From: Candidatus Methanoperedens sp.
Lineage (GTDB): Archaea > Halobacteriota > Methanosarcinia > Methanosarcinales > Methanoperedenaceae
Assembly: GCA_028715885.1 (NCBI GenBank)
Contig: JAQUQX010000012.1
Location: 1-45,677, forward strand
Reading direction: 5' to 3'
Length of the DNA stretch: 45,677 nucleotides
Positions 1 through 7,782 of the stretch are shown here, piece after piece (within the stretch, counting starts at the first letter, position 1; every line of letters begins with the position of its first letter). The position numbers and the translations under genes were made by a program. The notes beneath the pieces are model-generated. The model was not told where the DNA came from. It saw only the letters and a program-made list of their open reading frames with translations, and did not search any database.

Positions 1-128
1 GCTCGAAGTTTATCGGACATGGTTGAACATATGATTAACCCGTCTCTGCTTGCTATTGCCGATGCTTCGACTCCGCCTATATTGTTAATGTTATTCAGGA
101 TTTTTCCAAGCATTTCTGTTGTTGTCAT
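1..128 (-). CDS. Roadblock/LC7-family protein, N-terminal part only
   Basis: Reading the minus strand from an ATG at 126-128 gives about 42 residues that run off the window edge. They begin MTTTEMLGKILNNINNIGG and continue with a 'VEASAIASRDGLII' strand-turn-strand, which is the typical start of the roadblock/LC7 (MglB-like) fold: an amphipathic helix followed by 'g-v-x-a-s-x-i-v-s-r-d-G-l'. Such proteins form dimers that regulate small Ras-like GTPases or act as scaffolds in prokaryotic signalling. It lies 11 bp downstream of the four-helix membrane protein on the same strand, so the two probably share a transcript. Identity rests on a short fragment; the C-terminal half is outside the window. 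Confidence 0.7.
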   Translation of the reverse strand, partial: MTTTEMLGKILNNINNIGGVEASAIASRDGLIICSTMSDKLR

Positions 129-139
129 AGGTTACCAAA

Positions 140-490
140 TTATTTTATCAAAATTTTGAACCATTCGTAAGCAAGGGCAACAAGTATTATAAATATTATA
201 AGTTCCAAGAGTTCGGATACCACAAAGAATGAGGTGCTGATAATAGCGAAGTTGTCATACGGAAAAAATATTAAAAACAGAATCTGGCGGACTGTCATCG
301 TAGCACCTGCAAGCAAAATATATATCCAGTTCTTTTCCAAAAATCTTTTATCCAAAAAAATCCTGGCTTTAACAATATTCATGTTTATATTCTTCCATAC
401 TTTCCAGATTCTAACAAAAAAATAAACCCCGATAATTGCAAATAATATTGATATTATATCCATTATTGAGTATATAGAAAATTTTTCCAT
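140..490 (-). CDS. Small four-helix membrane protein, paralogue of the gene at 44533-44904
   Basis: A 116-residue protein with four hydrophobic segments (about residues 9-30, 55-75, 78-95 and 93-112) and a basic cytoplasmic stretch between helices 1 and 2. That stretch holds the motif KARIFLDK, followed by an aromatic 'W-I-Y-I-LLAGA' segment. The same arrangement (KARIFLNH, then 'W-T-Y-I-SIAGA') occurs in the gene at 44533-44904, so the two are paralogues. I do not recognise a named family. It sits directly upstream of a roadblock/LC7 gene and divergently from a KaiC-like ATPase, which suggests a membrane partner in signalling; that is inference from context. No catalytic residues are evident. 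Confidence 0.75.
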   Translation of the reverse strand: MEKFSIYSIMDIISILFAIIGVYFFVRIWKVWKNINMNIVKARIFLDKRFLEKNWIYILLAGATMTVRQILFLIFFPYDNFAIISTSFFVVSELLELIIFIILVALAYEWFKILIK

Positions 491-565
491 TTATATCACA
501 TTGGAAGTATTTGCCTCGCTCCCATTCATTTATTTGCTATTAACTTTAATGGTACGATACATATA

Positions 566-612
566 TTGCATGATGCAACCGACCTGCGTTGAAATAAGCT
601 ACAATGTTTCAA
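566..612. promoter_or_regulatory. Palindromes in the divergent intergenic region (491-760)
   Basis: The 270-bp gap between the membrane protein and the KaiC-like gene holds a perfect palindrome, TTGCAT-G-ATGCAA (566-578), beside an ATATAT stretch, and an inverted repeat TTGAAA (589-594) / TTTCAA (607-612). These look like operator half-sites. Closer to the KaiC-like gene there is an AT-rich TATA candidate (TTTATTTAAC, near 714-723) and a clear AGGAG ribosome binding site near 748. The regulator is unknown. Confidence 0.35.
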
Positions 613-760
613 CTATGTTCCAATCTTTACCTGCCTCTCCAAATACTTTTCTCATTCAGGGTAAGTAACCCCCTCTCACAGGATGCCTAAAGGTATCTTT
701 CTTACTCAGGAAATTTATTTAACTATCCAAGCATATTAACATCATAAGGAGCGATATTAA

Positions 761-1468
761 ATGGAACGAGTGTCAACTGGTATAAAAGAACTGGATGGGA
801 AAATAGAAGAGGGCTATCCCCGCAACCGTACGACGTTATTATCAGGAACAACCGGCTCGGGGAAGACAATACTTGGTCTGCACTTTATATATAATGGCTG
901 TTCAGACGGCAAGAAATGTGCAATGATAGCTACTGAAGAAACGCCTGAAGACCTGTTAAGCCAGGCGGAATCTATCGGTTTGCCTCTTTCAAAATATTAC
1001 AAAAACGGGGTTTTGGCTATTGAAAGAGTCTATGATGAACGTGCTGAATATATAAAAGATGTCCTGGCATTCGACATAACAAATATCGATGAACTCCAGT
1101 CAAATATTATAGGATTGCTTGACAGAATCCCCAAGGATACTGAAATTGTTTTGATAGACAACATCGGGGTTTTTACTCTTAACATGTCAACCAATGAGTT
1201 TAGAGCCCAATTTGACGCTTTAATACACGGTCTGGCGAAAAAGAACGTAACTTCTGTAATCATATTGGATTCAGCGTCCGATGAACGCACGGGAGGCATT
1301 GCCGCATATTCTGTATACGGGGTAATTAAAACATTAATAAAAGAAAATCCGTACACAGGTTCAAAGGAACGATTAATAGAAATCTTAAAAATGAGGAATA
1401 CAAAGACCCAGCTCGATCCTATCAGGTTTGAAGTCACATCGAACGGTATAGTTCTCCTGAAGAAATAA
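761..1468 (+). CDS. KaiC-like RecA-fold ATPase (single domain)
   Basis: A 235-residue KaiC/RadA-superfamily ATPase of the one-domain kind common in archaea. It opens with 'R-V-S-T-G-I-K-E-L-D', the usual KaiC entry. The Walker A motif GTTGSGKT is at residues 29-36, the paired catalytic glutamates (T-E-E) are at 59-60 and the Walker B strand VLIDN ends at D133. The start is supported by an AGGAG Shine-Dalgarno a few bases upstream. Archaeal KaiC-like proteins are signal-transduction ATPases often found with receiver and roadblock proteins, and both lie next door (receiver 1495-1863, roadblock 1-128). A role in a phospho- or nucleotide-state signalling complex is inferred; the partner is unknown. 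A circadian role should not be assumed. Confidence 0.9.
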   Translation: MERVSTGIKELDGKIEEGYPRNRTTLLSGTTGSGKTILGLHFIYNGCSDGKKCAMIATEETPEDLLSQAESIGLPLSKYYKNGVLAIERVYDERAEYIKDVLAFDITNIDELQSNIIGLLDRIPKDTEIVLIDNIGVFTLNMSTNEFRAQFDALIHGLAKKNVTSVIILDSASDERTGGIAAYSVYGVIKTLIKENPYTGSKERLIEILKMRNTKTQLDPIRFEVTSNGIVLLKK

Positions 1469-1494
1469 ATTTTAAGAGAGATACATACAGGCTC

Positions 1495-1863
1495 CTACTT
1501 CCTGTATTTCTCTATTTGATTCATAAAATCAACCACATGCAATGGTTTTGGAACCACATCCTCAAAACCCTCTGCACGGAATCGTTCCCTCTCTGCCCTT
1601 CCCCCGGTAGCATAAGCTGTCAAAGCCAGAACAGGCGTATTTTCGTAACCCGGCTTGCCTCTAATTCTTTTAGCAACTTCAATGCCGTTCATGCCGGGAA
1701 GCCCTATGTCTGTTATTATCAAATCATAGGTTTCCTGCTCAGCCTTATTAACAGCATCTTCGCCGTTCATCGCTCCTTCAGCAGCAAAGCCTTTTGCGTT
1801 AAGTATCTCAAGAACAAGCTCCATATTTAGAAGATTATCCTCTACCACAAGCGCCTTTGTCAT
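1495..1863 (-). CDS. Stand-alone response regulator receiver (REC) domain
   Basis: A 122-residue CheY-like receiver with no output domain. The acidic pocket is E8-D9, the phospho-acceptor is D52 in 'DLIITD-IGLPGMNG', the switch threonine is T82 in 'ALTAYA' and the invariant lysine is K106 in 'VPKPL'. This is a complete active site, so phosphotransfer from a histidine kinase is expected. No kinase is encoded nearby. It converges on the KaiC-like gene, with 26 bp between stops. The '-PKPLHVVDFMNQI' end resembles receivers of hybrid-kinase type in bacteria and methanogens. The output partner is unknown; the KaiC-like ATPase or the DUF835 protein are candidates from context. Confidence 0.93.
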   Translation of the reverse strand: MTKALVVEDNLLNMELVLEILNAKGFAAEGAMNGEDAVNKAEQETYDLIITDIGLPGMNGIEVAKRIRGKPGYENTPVLALTAYATGGRAERERFRAEGFEDVVPKPLHVVDFMNQIEKYRK

Positions 1864-1896
1864 TCAATCCCTCCGCCAAGCCAATGACATCCACTT

Positions 1897-1928
1897 ACCT
1901 CATTATGATGAGGTGTATATAAATATAT
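1897..1928 (-). promoter_or_regulatory. TATA box plus palindrome upstream of the receiver gene
   Basis: An inverted repeat ACCTCAT (1897-1903), spacer TATG, ATGAGGT (1908-1914) lies directly downstream, in minus-strand sense, of an archaeal TATA stretch (ATATATTTATATAC, about 1914-1928). The palindrome therefore covers the expected transcription start of the receiver gene, about 35-50 bp ahead of its ATG. It could be a repressor operator or a 5'-end hairpin. Confidence 0.45.
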
Positions 1929-2011
1929 CGTTCCATTTTCATATAACCGCATGGAAAAAACCAAATAAATCAGGTCGTTCCTGAAAAAGAGATGGATTGT
2001 TACATCAGATG

Positions 2012-2563
2012 CTAATTGAAGCTTCTCTTTCTAGCTGGAACATAGAGTTTGTCCAGCAGGTCGCCTATCATCACAAATAAAATTACCATGACCAGGAAAG
2101 TTGAGATTACAGAACCCGGGGAAGGAGGCGACATGCCATACGCTGCCATAAGGTTTGCCCGGATAGCCATGGTGCCTCCTATGGTCAATGCGAACAGGAA
2201 ACCGTTGATTGTCCAGTAAAGGTTTGTTTTTCTTGAGATAATCCAGACCAGGAATAAAATCACCAGAGCGATCCACATCTTTAAAGTGATAACGCCCTGT
2301 TTTCCTGAATTCGCGTACATAAACCTCATAACCGGGTTTACTTCGTGCGAAACACCTGTTTTTTCCATCATGTAAGTTGCAGTTACACCGTCACCAAAGC
2401 CGTACGACAGAAACGACGATGAGTACAATATCTTTCGGAGATTTATTGTACTTAAAAGATATTGTATTGGAATAAAAATAATATCTTTTAAAGGAACCGG
2501 CTTCACTGTTGGCGTGAATTTTATTTCCTCCCCGGTTAGTGTTTTCTGTCCTCTTTTCGTCAT
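2012..2563 (-). CDS. DUF5658-like integral membrane protein
   Basis: A 183-residue protein with a polar N-terminus of about 45 residues and then four hydrophobic helices. The segment 'FGDGVTATYMMEKTG...EVNPVMRFM' followed by a lysine-bearing helix matches the DUF5658 pattern, in which a first helix carries D-x-x-T-x-x-x-x and is followed by E-x-N-P-x-M. Function is unknown for that family. Its ATG overlaps the stop of the upstream 7TM/DUF835 gene by four bases (ATGA), so the two are translationally coupled and probably act in the same membrane. The family call is from pattern memory and is moderately secure. Confidence 0.65.
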   Translation of the reverse strand: MTKRGQKTLTGEEIKFTPTVKPVPLKDIIFIPIQYLLSTINLRKILYSSSFLSYGFGDGVTATYMMEKTGVSHEVNPVMRFMYANSGKQGVITLKMWIALVILFLVWIISRKTNLYWTINGFLFALTIGGTMAIRANLMAAYGMSPPSPGSVISTFLVMVILFVMIGDLLDKLYVPARKRSFN

Positions 2564-3981
2564 AATTTTTCTTCTAATTTGAACGCAGAGGCATTGTTGT
2601 TAGTTCTTTTTCGCCTGAAAAACAGGGGCTTCAACCTGCTAAGAGCATCACCCTCCATGTTTGTGGAAATAATGAGACTATTATTTGTTGTCTGCGCTGC
2701 GCTGCTCATAACCTGGACAACAGGTTGAACATTACCAAACCCGTTTATTGAGATTAGCATGTCGATTCCATCGAGAAAAACCACTGCGTTGTTCGTTTTT
2801 TTCATGAAGTTTATAATTACAATGCTCAGGCGCTTGAGGTCTTTGGGTTTAATGCCCATATCAAATGCCTCATCTGATATCCATACTATCGGTGTGGTGC
2901 AAAGACCATATTTTTCCCTTATCTCTTGCGGATGCATAGTAGAGACAACAAAACCATAAGCTCCGCTTTTAACCGCATCCAGAAAGAGGTCATAACCCGT
3001 ATCTTTTACAAAATACGTACTGCCCGGTCTCAGGTCGTATTTCCGTATTGCCGGTGATGAATCAGGCTTTGGCACCAGAACAAAACATTGTCCAGATATT
3101 TCTTTCCGCAGGAGGCATGTGGATATTTCCGGGCATTCACCGCAGTCTTTGTATCCTCTTTTAGTCATGCATTTATATATCTCGCAGTCCGTATACTTCT
3201 CCCTGTTAAACTTGCAGCCGGGGCATTTATCGTTAATATATTCGGCACACCGGGTGCATTCCACGCCGCAGAAAGATGTAACCGAGACTTCCGGCATTGG
3301 CGTTATACAAAACCCATACTGGTAAACGGCGTATGCGAAAAAGACGCCCATCACCGCTGGCGCAAGTGTTGAGAGCGGGAGAAGATATATGCCATAGAAC
3401 ATGGGCAGTATTAAGTTTGAGATAACCGCAATGAGTACCGCGGAGATGGCGCCTGTTAATATGATTTTCGCCTGCTCTTGCTGTCTGTATTTACTTGTCA
3501 TATAATGTCTCAATAACAAATACACGCCTGCTATACCAAGCAGTCCTGATACAAGGAAGAACTCCTGCATTCTCTCTTTCATTGTGGAAAACATGGCGGT
3601 GTCCAATCCTGATGCGTCGGATGTCCATATCAGGCTCAATAAATAGATGGCTGGTATAATAATCAGGTAGGAGATGGGATTTTTATAAACCTTCTCTATG
3701 TTCATCAGCGAGATCGTAAATAAAACGAATAATGTGAGGGCAATGATGGTGCCGCTTAACTGGAGTTTCGTATAGAGTAATACATCCTTAAGCGACTCAG
3801 TTCCCGCCGCCAATCCTGTGTTGTATGTTCCCACCGACCATATTATAAATGCCAGCATGAGGAGGGCGAAGATCTGGTTGGTACGTTCATGGGGGTTTTT
3901 TTTCAATACATAAATCCCAAGCGCTGTGTAAAGGAATATGGTAAAAAGGGAAATTATTACGCTGAATATGACGCCATTCAT
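2560..3981 (-). CDS. 7TM sensor with Cys-rich domain and C-terminal DUF835
   Basis: A 473-residue three-part protein. Residues 1-225 form seven hydrophobic helices of the 7TM histidine-kinase N-terminal type ('N-P-H-E-R-T-N' after helix 1). Residues 236-300 contain eleven cysteines (238, 242, 245, 253, 256, 266, 271, 280, 283, 289, 299), beginning CGVECTRCAEY and resembling DUF3795 zinc or Fe-S binding segments. Residues about 315-455 match archaeal DUF835, including 'VVFLDGIDMLISINGF' and 'IISTNMEGDAL'. There is no kinase domain, so DUF835 replaces the usual output. The start has a GGAG site (AGGAGTG) upstream of the ATG at 3979-3981. It is coupled to the DUF5658-like gene by ATGA. A membrane receptor reporting a ligand, metal or redox state is inferred. 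Confidence 0.85.
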   Translation of the reverse strand: MNGVIFSVIISLFTIFLYTALGIYVLKKNPHERTNQIFALLMLAFIIWSVGTYNTGLAAGTESLKDVLLYTKLQLSGTIIALTLFVLFTISLMNIEKVYKNPISYLIIIPAIYLLSLIWTSDASGLDTAMFSTMKERMQEFFLVSGLLGIAGVYLLLRHYMTSKYRQQEQAKIILTGAISAVLIAVISNLILPMFYGIYLLPLSTLAPAVMGVFFAYAVYQYGFCITPMPEVSVTSFCGVECTRCAEYINDKCPGCKFNREKYTDCEIYKCMTKRGYKDCGECPEISTCLLRKEISGQCFVLVPKPDSSPAIRKYDLRPGSTYFVKDTGYDLFLDAVKSGAYGFVVSTMHPQEIREKYGLCTTPIVWISDEAFDMGIKPKDLKRLSIVIINFMKKTNNAVVFLDGIDMLISINGFGNVQPVVQVMSSAAQTTNNSLIISTNMEGDALSRLKPLFFRRKRTNNNASAFKLEEKL

Positions 3982-4157
3982 TTTAACACTCCTAACACTC
4001 CTTTATACTGCTACATGCAAATATACTTTATTTATCTTTCTATTTGAGGGGATGTGGGACAAAAATTAAACAAAACAAATATATAGGTAATTTTACATCG
4101 TGTGTAAAATAAAGCATGTTTATAATGGACAAGGACAATACAAAAGCAGGCTAAACA
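3982..4157. promoter_or_regulatory. Divergent promoter region, DUF835 receptor / ccdA
   Basis: This 176-bp gap separates two outward-facing genes. Toward the + strand, an AT-rich box (AAATATATAGG, about 4077-4087) lies some 70-80 bp ahead of the ccdA start. Toward the minus strand, a purine-rich GGAGTG repeated twice immediately precedes the receptor ATG. I see no strong palindrome. Confidence 0.4.
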
Positions 4158-4895
4158 ATGGTTGAACCCTCGGCGCCCTCGATAGTTCTGGTTTTCATAG
4201 CAGGCATAGTGACCATACTCAAGCCGTGCTGCCTTCCGCTTGTCCCTGTAATATTTTCAGGCTCTGGCGGGCACAGGCTGCGACCTGTAGCTATTGTATC
4301 GGGTTTGACCCTCAGCTTTACTGCGATGGGCGTGCTGGTGTCAGCCTTCGGCGCCACTTTCGCAGCTTTTGCTGATTCTTTGCGAAGCATTGCTATTTTA
4401 TTCATAATAGGCATGGGAGCCGTACTCTTTGACGAAGACATAAACATGGAGTTTGTAAAAATATCAGGCGCAATAACACAGGGCATAAGACAGTATTTTG
4501 GCTCCCTGAGCGGCTACTCGTCATTAAATATGCCTGAAGGAGGCATTGCAGGGGGCTTTTTCCTTGGCATGTCCCTTGGCATCCTCTGGATACCGTGCGT
4601 TGGACCGATTCTGGGCGCTGTGCTTGCGTACGTCGCCTCTGTGGGCAATGTCTCCTACGGCGCATGGATGCTGTTCGTTTATTCCATTGGTATGAGCCTG
4701 CCCATGCTTTCCATAGCATACTATGGCAAGAAGGTCACGGGCAGGTACCAGTGGTTTGTGAGGCGGGGACCATTACTTAAAAAACTCTCGGGGCTCGTGC
4801 TTATAGTGATAGGCATTATGCTGCTCTTCAATGTAGATAAACTTATAATTAAAGCGCTATCGCCCTATTTCCCGACCACGGTGTATGGATTATAA
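4158..4895 (+). CDS. ccdA: CcdA/DsbD-type transmembrane thiol-disulfide transporter 1
   Basis: A 245-residue, six-helix protein of the CcdA/DsbD-beta family, which passes electrons across the membrane to reduce extracytoplasmic thiols, for example apocytochrome c CXXCH motifs. The two family cysteines are C24 in 'LKPCCLPLVP' and C147 in 'WIPCVGPILG'. An extra cysteine, C25, follows the first, where most relatives have Val or Ala. The start MVEPSAPSIVLVFIAG matches the start of its paralogue at 9181-9903. It converges on the ccmF cluster. Two CcdA copies in one block suggest different partners, such as the thioredoxin at 7204-7677 and the PCYCGC protein. Family is firm; substrate is inferred. 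Confidence 0.9.
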   Translation: MVEPSAPSIVLVFIAGIVTILKPCCLPLVPVIFSGSGGHRLRPVAIVSGLTLSFTAMGVLVSAFGATFAAFADSLRSIAILFIIGMGAVLFDEDINMEFVKISGAITQGIRQYFGSLSGYSSLNMPEGGIAGGFFLGMSLGILWIPCVGPILGAVLAYVASVGNVSYGAWMLFVYSIGMSLPMLSIAYYGKKVTGRYQWFVRRGPLLKKLSGLVLIVIGIMLLFNVDKLIIKALSPYFPTTVYGL

Positions 4896-4922
4896 ATGGG
4901 TTCTTATTTTTCCACGGCTTTT

Positions 4923-7202
4923 TTAACCGCCACTGGATTTTGATTTCACAGCCATTATCAGGATTATTCCCACTGCGAAGAGTATGATGCCAAGCCATGC
5001 AAAGTTTACAGCAGGGACGATTTTCAGCGTAATGGGAACTGCGCCGCCGCCTACGCCCTGGAAAATGACGTACACGTCGCCGCCGAATAGGGTTATGGAA
5101 GGGTCAATCATAGGGAATGTCCCGCTTCCGCCTTTTCCCTGGAGGTATTCCGCTACACCGCTTCCGATTTTCCTGTTGTTCTTGTAAACTTCGAGCTGGA
5201 CGCTCTGGACCTGATATTTGCCTGACGCATCAAATTCATCCGCGCCGTTTACTATCAGCACCGGTTTTTCAAACCCTGACATTATTCTGCCGCTGACAGT
5301 CAATCCTGAATTTAATTTCACGGGTACATTTCCCTCGAATACAACCCATATACTGCCTGAATTATCATCCAATTCAACAAGAGTGCCATGGCTGCCTGAA
5401 GAATTAAAATTCGTGACTTTTCCGCTTATTGTCACATCTTTTTCAAATAAGGACGGGTTTGCAAGCACCTCTGCTATTGTGGTTCCTGAATAACTTGTCT
5501 CCGTCAGGCTTCTGGTTGAATAATCAACGACCTTAATACCGTAACCATCGCCCACATCAAGTAATACGCCTTTTGCTTCAAGCGGTATATTTATCCTCTG
5601 GTTGGTATAGGTGAAGTTGGAACTTATAATTGCGCCAAAAAGTGTGAGAATCACTGCTATATGAACTATTGCTATGCCAATCCCTTTTATCCTTACCCGT
5701 GCGTTGCCAAGCTTCAGGTAACCCGAAAGGTACTGGTATATGGCTGCCGTAGCGTATATCATGGATGGGAAGATGGATATGACAGAGATAGAACCTAAAA
5801 GTTTATAGATTGACGGCTCTCTTACCCAGAACGGGCTTGAGTGGTCAAGCACATAAAAAGTCTCTGTCCGCAGGAACATCGTTATTATCGAAAGAGCCGC
5901 CACAATAAACAGGGTTTTTTTCTGTTTTTCCTTTTCGGATTCCTTGTAATTTAAACAGAACCCCAGCGCGAGCATCAGCAGGATTGCGAAAGGATAGCTC
6001 CATACGTTGAAGAAATTCTTGGTGTCCGATGCTACATTTACCTTAAAGCCCTGCGTGAGCTGAATAAATACCGGGTATGTGATACCCCAGAAGGAAATGA
6101 AAGCCAGTATTACGAACAAGAGCAGGGTTACATAGAAAATGTTTGTCTTGTTCCAGAACCCCTTATCCTCTTCTACCTTATCAGGCTCTTCAAGGTACCG
6201 CCTCATGCCAAGGACAAGAGAAACCACGCCTGTTATGAGGATTGAACTGATGAGCAGCGTGCCTGTTGAAGTCTCCCCGAATGCATGGACTGAGTTGAAA
6301 AGCCCGCTCCTGACAACAATGGCAGCGTATATAATTAAAATGAAAGTAACCGCAGACAGCATAGGCGCGGCTGTGGAAAATGTGGTTTTATTCTTCCTGT
6401 GAAGGGCTGCTGCATGCATAAAACCCGTGAGGGTGAGCCAGGGAATAAACGAGGCAGTTTCAACTGGGTCCCATGCCCAGAACCCGCCCCATCCCAGCAC
6501 CACGTACGCCCAGACTCCTCCGACTGCAATGCCCATTCCCAGGATTAACCAGGTAAAGCGCGCCCACTGCCGTGCCAGTTCTTCCCAGCCGTCCTCTTTC
6601 GTAAGCAAATACACTATCCCTGCGGCAAACGGTATGGTCATTGTCGCATAGCCTATGAACATGAAAGGGGGATGCACTATCATCCAGAAGTTTATAAGAA
6701 GCGCATTCAATCCGCTGCCGTCAACAGGCACAAAGCCAAGGGGCACGTCTGCCACCTCGTAAATTGACTTAAAAGGGGTCTGGATAAGTGTAAGCACTAT
6801 AAAATAGAGTCCTATAGCCAGGGTTATTATCTGGGTTCTCCTTGTCAGCGGAGTTGCGTGCTTGGTTGTCTGCGCAAGCCATGCAGCCGAGAGAAATATT
6901 ACCCACACCCATAGAAGGTATGTACCCGGCTGACCTGCCCACGTACCTGAGATTTTATAGATTAAAGGCAAGTCGCGGCTTGAGTATTGCCACACATACT
7001 CGTATGTGAAATCGCCAGTTATAAAATAATATGTGAGGAGCAGATAGGCAAAAGTGAGTAGTCCCGCAACTATCAATATTGCAGGGGAAACCAGTTTAGT
7101 TAAAAGGTCATTGTTTTTACGGTCTTTCAGCAACAGTCCCAAAAGTGCGACTGAGCCTATCACAAGGCTTGTATAAAGTATAGCATTTCCGAAGGTTATC
7201 AT
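4923..7202 (-). CDS. ccmF: CcmF-like cytochrome c heme lyase with an OB-fold insertion
   Basis: A 759-residue polytopic protein of the CcmF/CcsA heme-handling family, which ligates heme to apocytochrome c on the outer membrane face. Recognisable pieces are 'GTWAGQPGTYLLW' (86-98), 'VHPPFMFIGY' (176-185), the tryptophan-rich WWD heme-binding segment (about 238-256, with 'WDPVETASFIPW') and 'VVRSGLFNSVHAF' (297-309). Candidate heme ligands are H177, H263, H306 and H514, in the places expected from bacterial CcmF. Residues about 576-655 look like an inserted OB-fold resembling the CcmE barrel ('VTISGKV...WVVFEGNVPVKL...VSGRI') but with no heme-binding His or Cys/Tyr motif. The C-terminal helix (731-752) is as in CcmF. 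It begins one base after the thioredoxin gene stop. Confidence 0.92.
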   Translation of the reverse strand: MITFGNAILYTSLVIGSVALLGLLLKDRKNNDLLTKLVSPAILIVAGLLTFAYLLLTYYFITGDFTYEYVWQYSSRDLPLIYKISGTWAGQPGTYLLWVWVIFLSAAWLAQTTKHATPLTRRTQIITLAIGLYFIVLTLIQTPFKSIYEVADVPLGFVPVDGSGLNALLINFWMIVHPPFMFIGYATMTIPFAAGIVYLLTKEDGWEELARQWARFTWLILGMGIAVGGVWAYVVLGWGGFWAWDPVETASFIPWLTLTGFMHAAALHRKNKTTFSTAAPMLSAVTFILIIYAAIVVRSGLFNSVHAFGETSTGTLLISSILITGVVSLVLGMRRYLEEPDKVEEDKGFWNKTNIFYVTLLLFVILAFISFWGITYPVFIQLTQGFKVNVASDTKNFFNVWSYPFAILLMLALGFCLNYKESEKEKQKKTLFIVAALSIITMFLRTETFYVLDHSSPFWVREPSIYKLLGSISVISIFPSMIYATAAIYQYLSGYLKLGNARVRIKGIGIAIVHIAVILTLFGAIISSNFTYTNQRINIPLEAKGVLLDVGDGYGIKVVDYSTRSLTETSYSGTTIAEVLANPSLFEKDVTISGKVTNFNSSGSHGTLVELDDNSGSIWVVFEGNVPVKLNSGLTVSGRIMSGFEKPVLIVNGADEFDASGKYQVQSVQLEVYKNNRKIGSGVAEYLQGKGGSGTFPMIDPSITLFGGDVYVIFQGVGGGAVPITLKIVPAVNFAWLGIILFAVGIILIMAVKSKSSGG

Positions 7203-7203
7203 A

Positions 7204-7677
7204 TTATTTGCCTCTTACCTCGTCCCTGACCCTTGTGACAATGGGCAGGAAATAGTTCGCATCCACAGCGCCCGGCACTCTCTCAAGTACTTTATCATTT
7301 CCGTCAAGGAAAAGCACATACGGGGGATAACTCACACCGTATTTGCGCGCAACATCCCTGTCAATATCCAGGTCCATTGCCACGAGAACATAATCTTTTT
7401 CCAGTATCTCCTTTACCTGCGGGTTGCCAAGCGTCTCCGACTGGAATTTTGCGCAATACTGGCACCATATCGCCCAGAAATACACTGCAACAGGCTTGTT
7501 TTCCTGTTGGGCTTTCAGCAATGAGGCATCAAGCGAGCGCGACCATGTAAGACCGCCTAAGTAACTATTGTTTTTATCGCTCAGCTTGAAATCCGAGAGT
7601 GAAATATTGTAAGTACCGTATGCCATGGATATTATCAATATCAATACAAGTATTGACAGCAGTTTTTTGGTTTTCAT
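7204..7677 (-). CDS. Exported thioredoxin-like protein (DsbD-gamma/thioredoxin_7 type)
   Basis: A 157-residue protein with an N-terminal signal or anchor helix (residues 5-20, preceded by KTKK) and a thioredoxin fold. The active site is W71-C72-Q-Y-C75, and the cis-proline lies in 'YGVSYPPYVLFLDG' (about P118). The WCxxC and 'VAMDLDIDRDVARKYGV' segments match the DsbD C-terminal domain group, which takes electrons from CcdA and reduces apocytochromes or CcmH-like factors. It sits in an apparent operon directly before ccmF, with one base between stop and start. It is the natural redox partner of the CcdA proteins encoded on either side. The fold is certain; the exact client is inferred. Confidence 0.92.
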   Translation of the reverse strand: MKTKKLLSILVLILIISMAYGTYNISLSDFKLSDKNNSYLGGLTWSRSLDASLLKAQQENKPVAVYFWAIWCQYCAKFQSETLGNPQVKEILEKDYVLVAMDLDIDRDVARKYGVSYPPYVLFLDGNDKVLERVPGAVDANYFLPIVTRVRDEVRGK

Positions 7678-7782
7678 GGATATTCCTTATTGATTCGTGT
7701 TAAATATAAGCGTATATGGTTTAATCCTGTGGTTTTCGCGCCAATTTTTGTTATAATGTTCTATTTTTGCATGTGAGTAAGC

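Noticed and set aside
761-1468. Circadian clock KaiC
   Set aside because: It is a single-domain archaeal KaiC-like ATPase; KaiA, KaiB and the second ATPase domain are absent.
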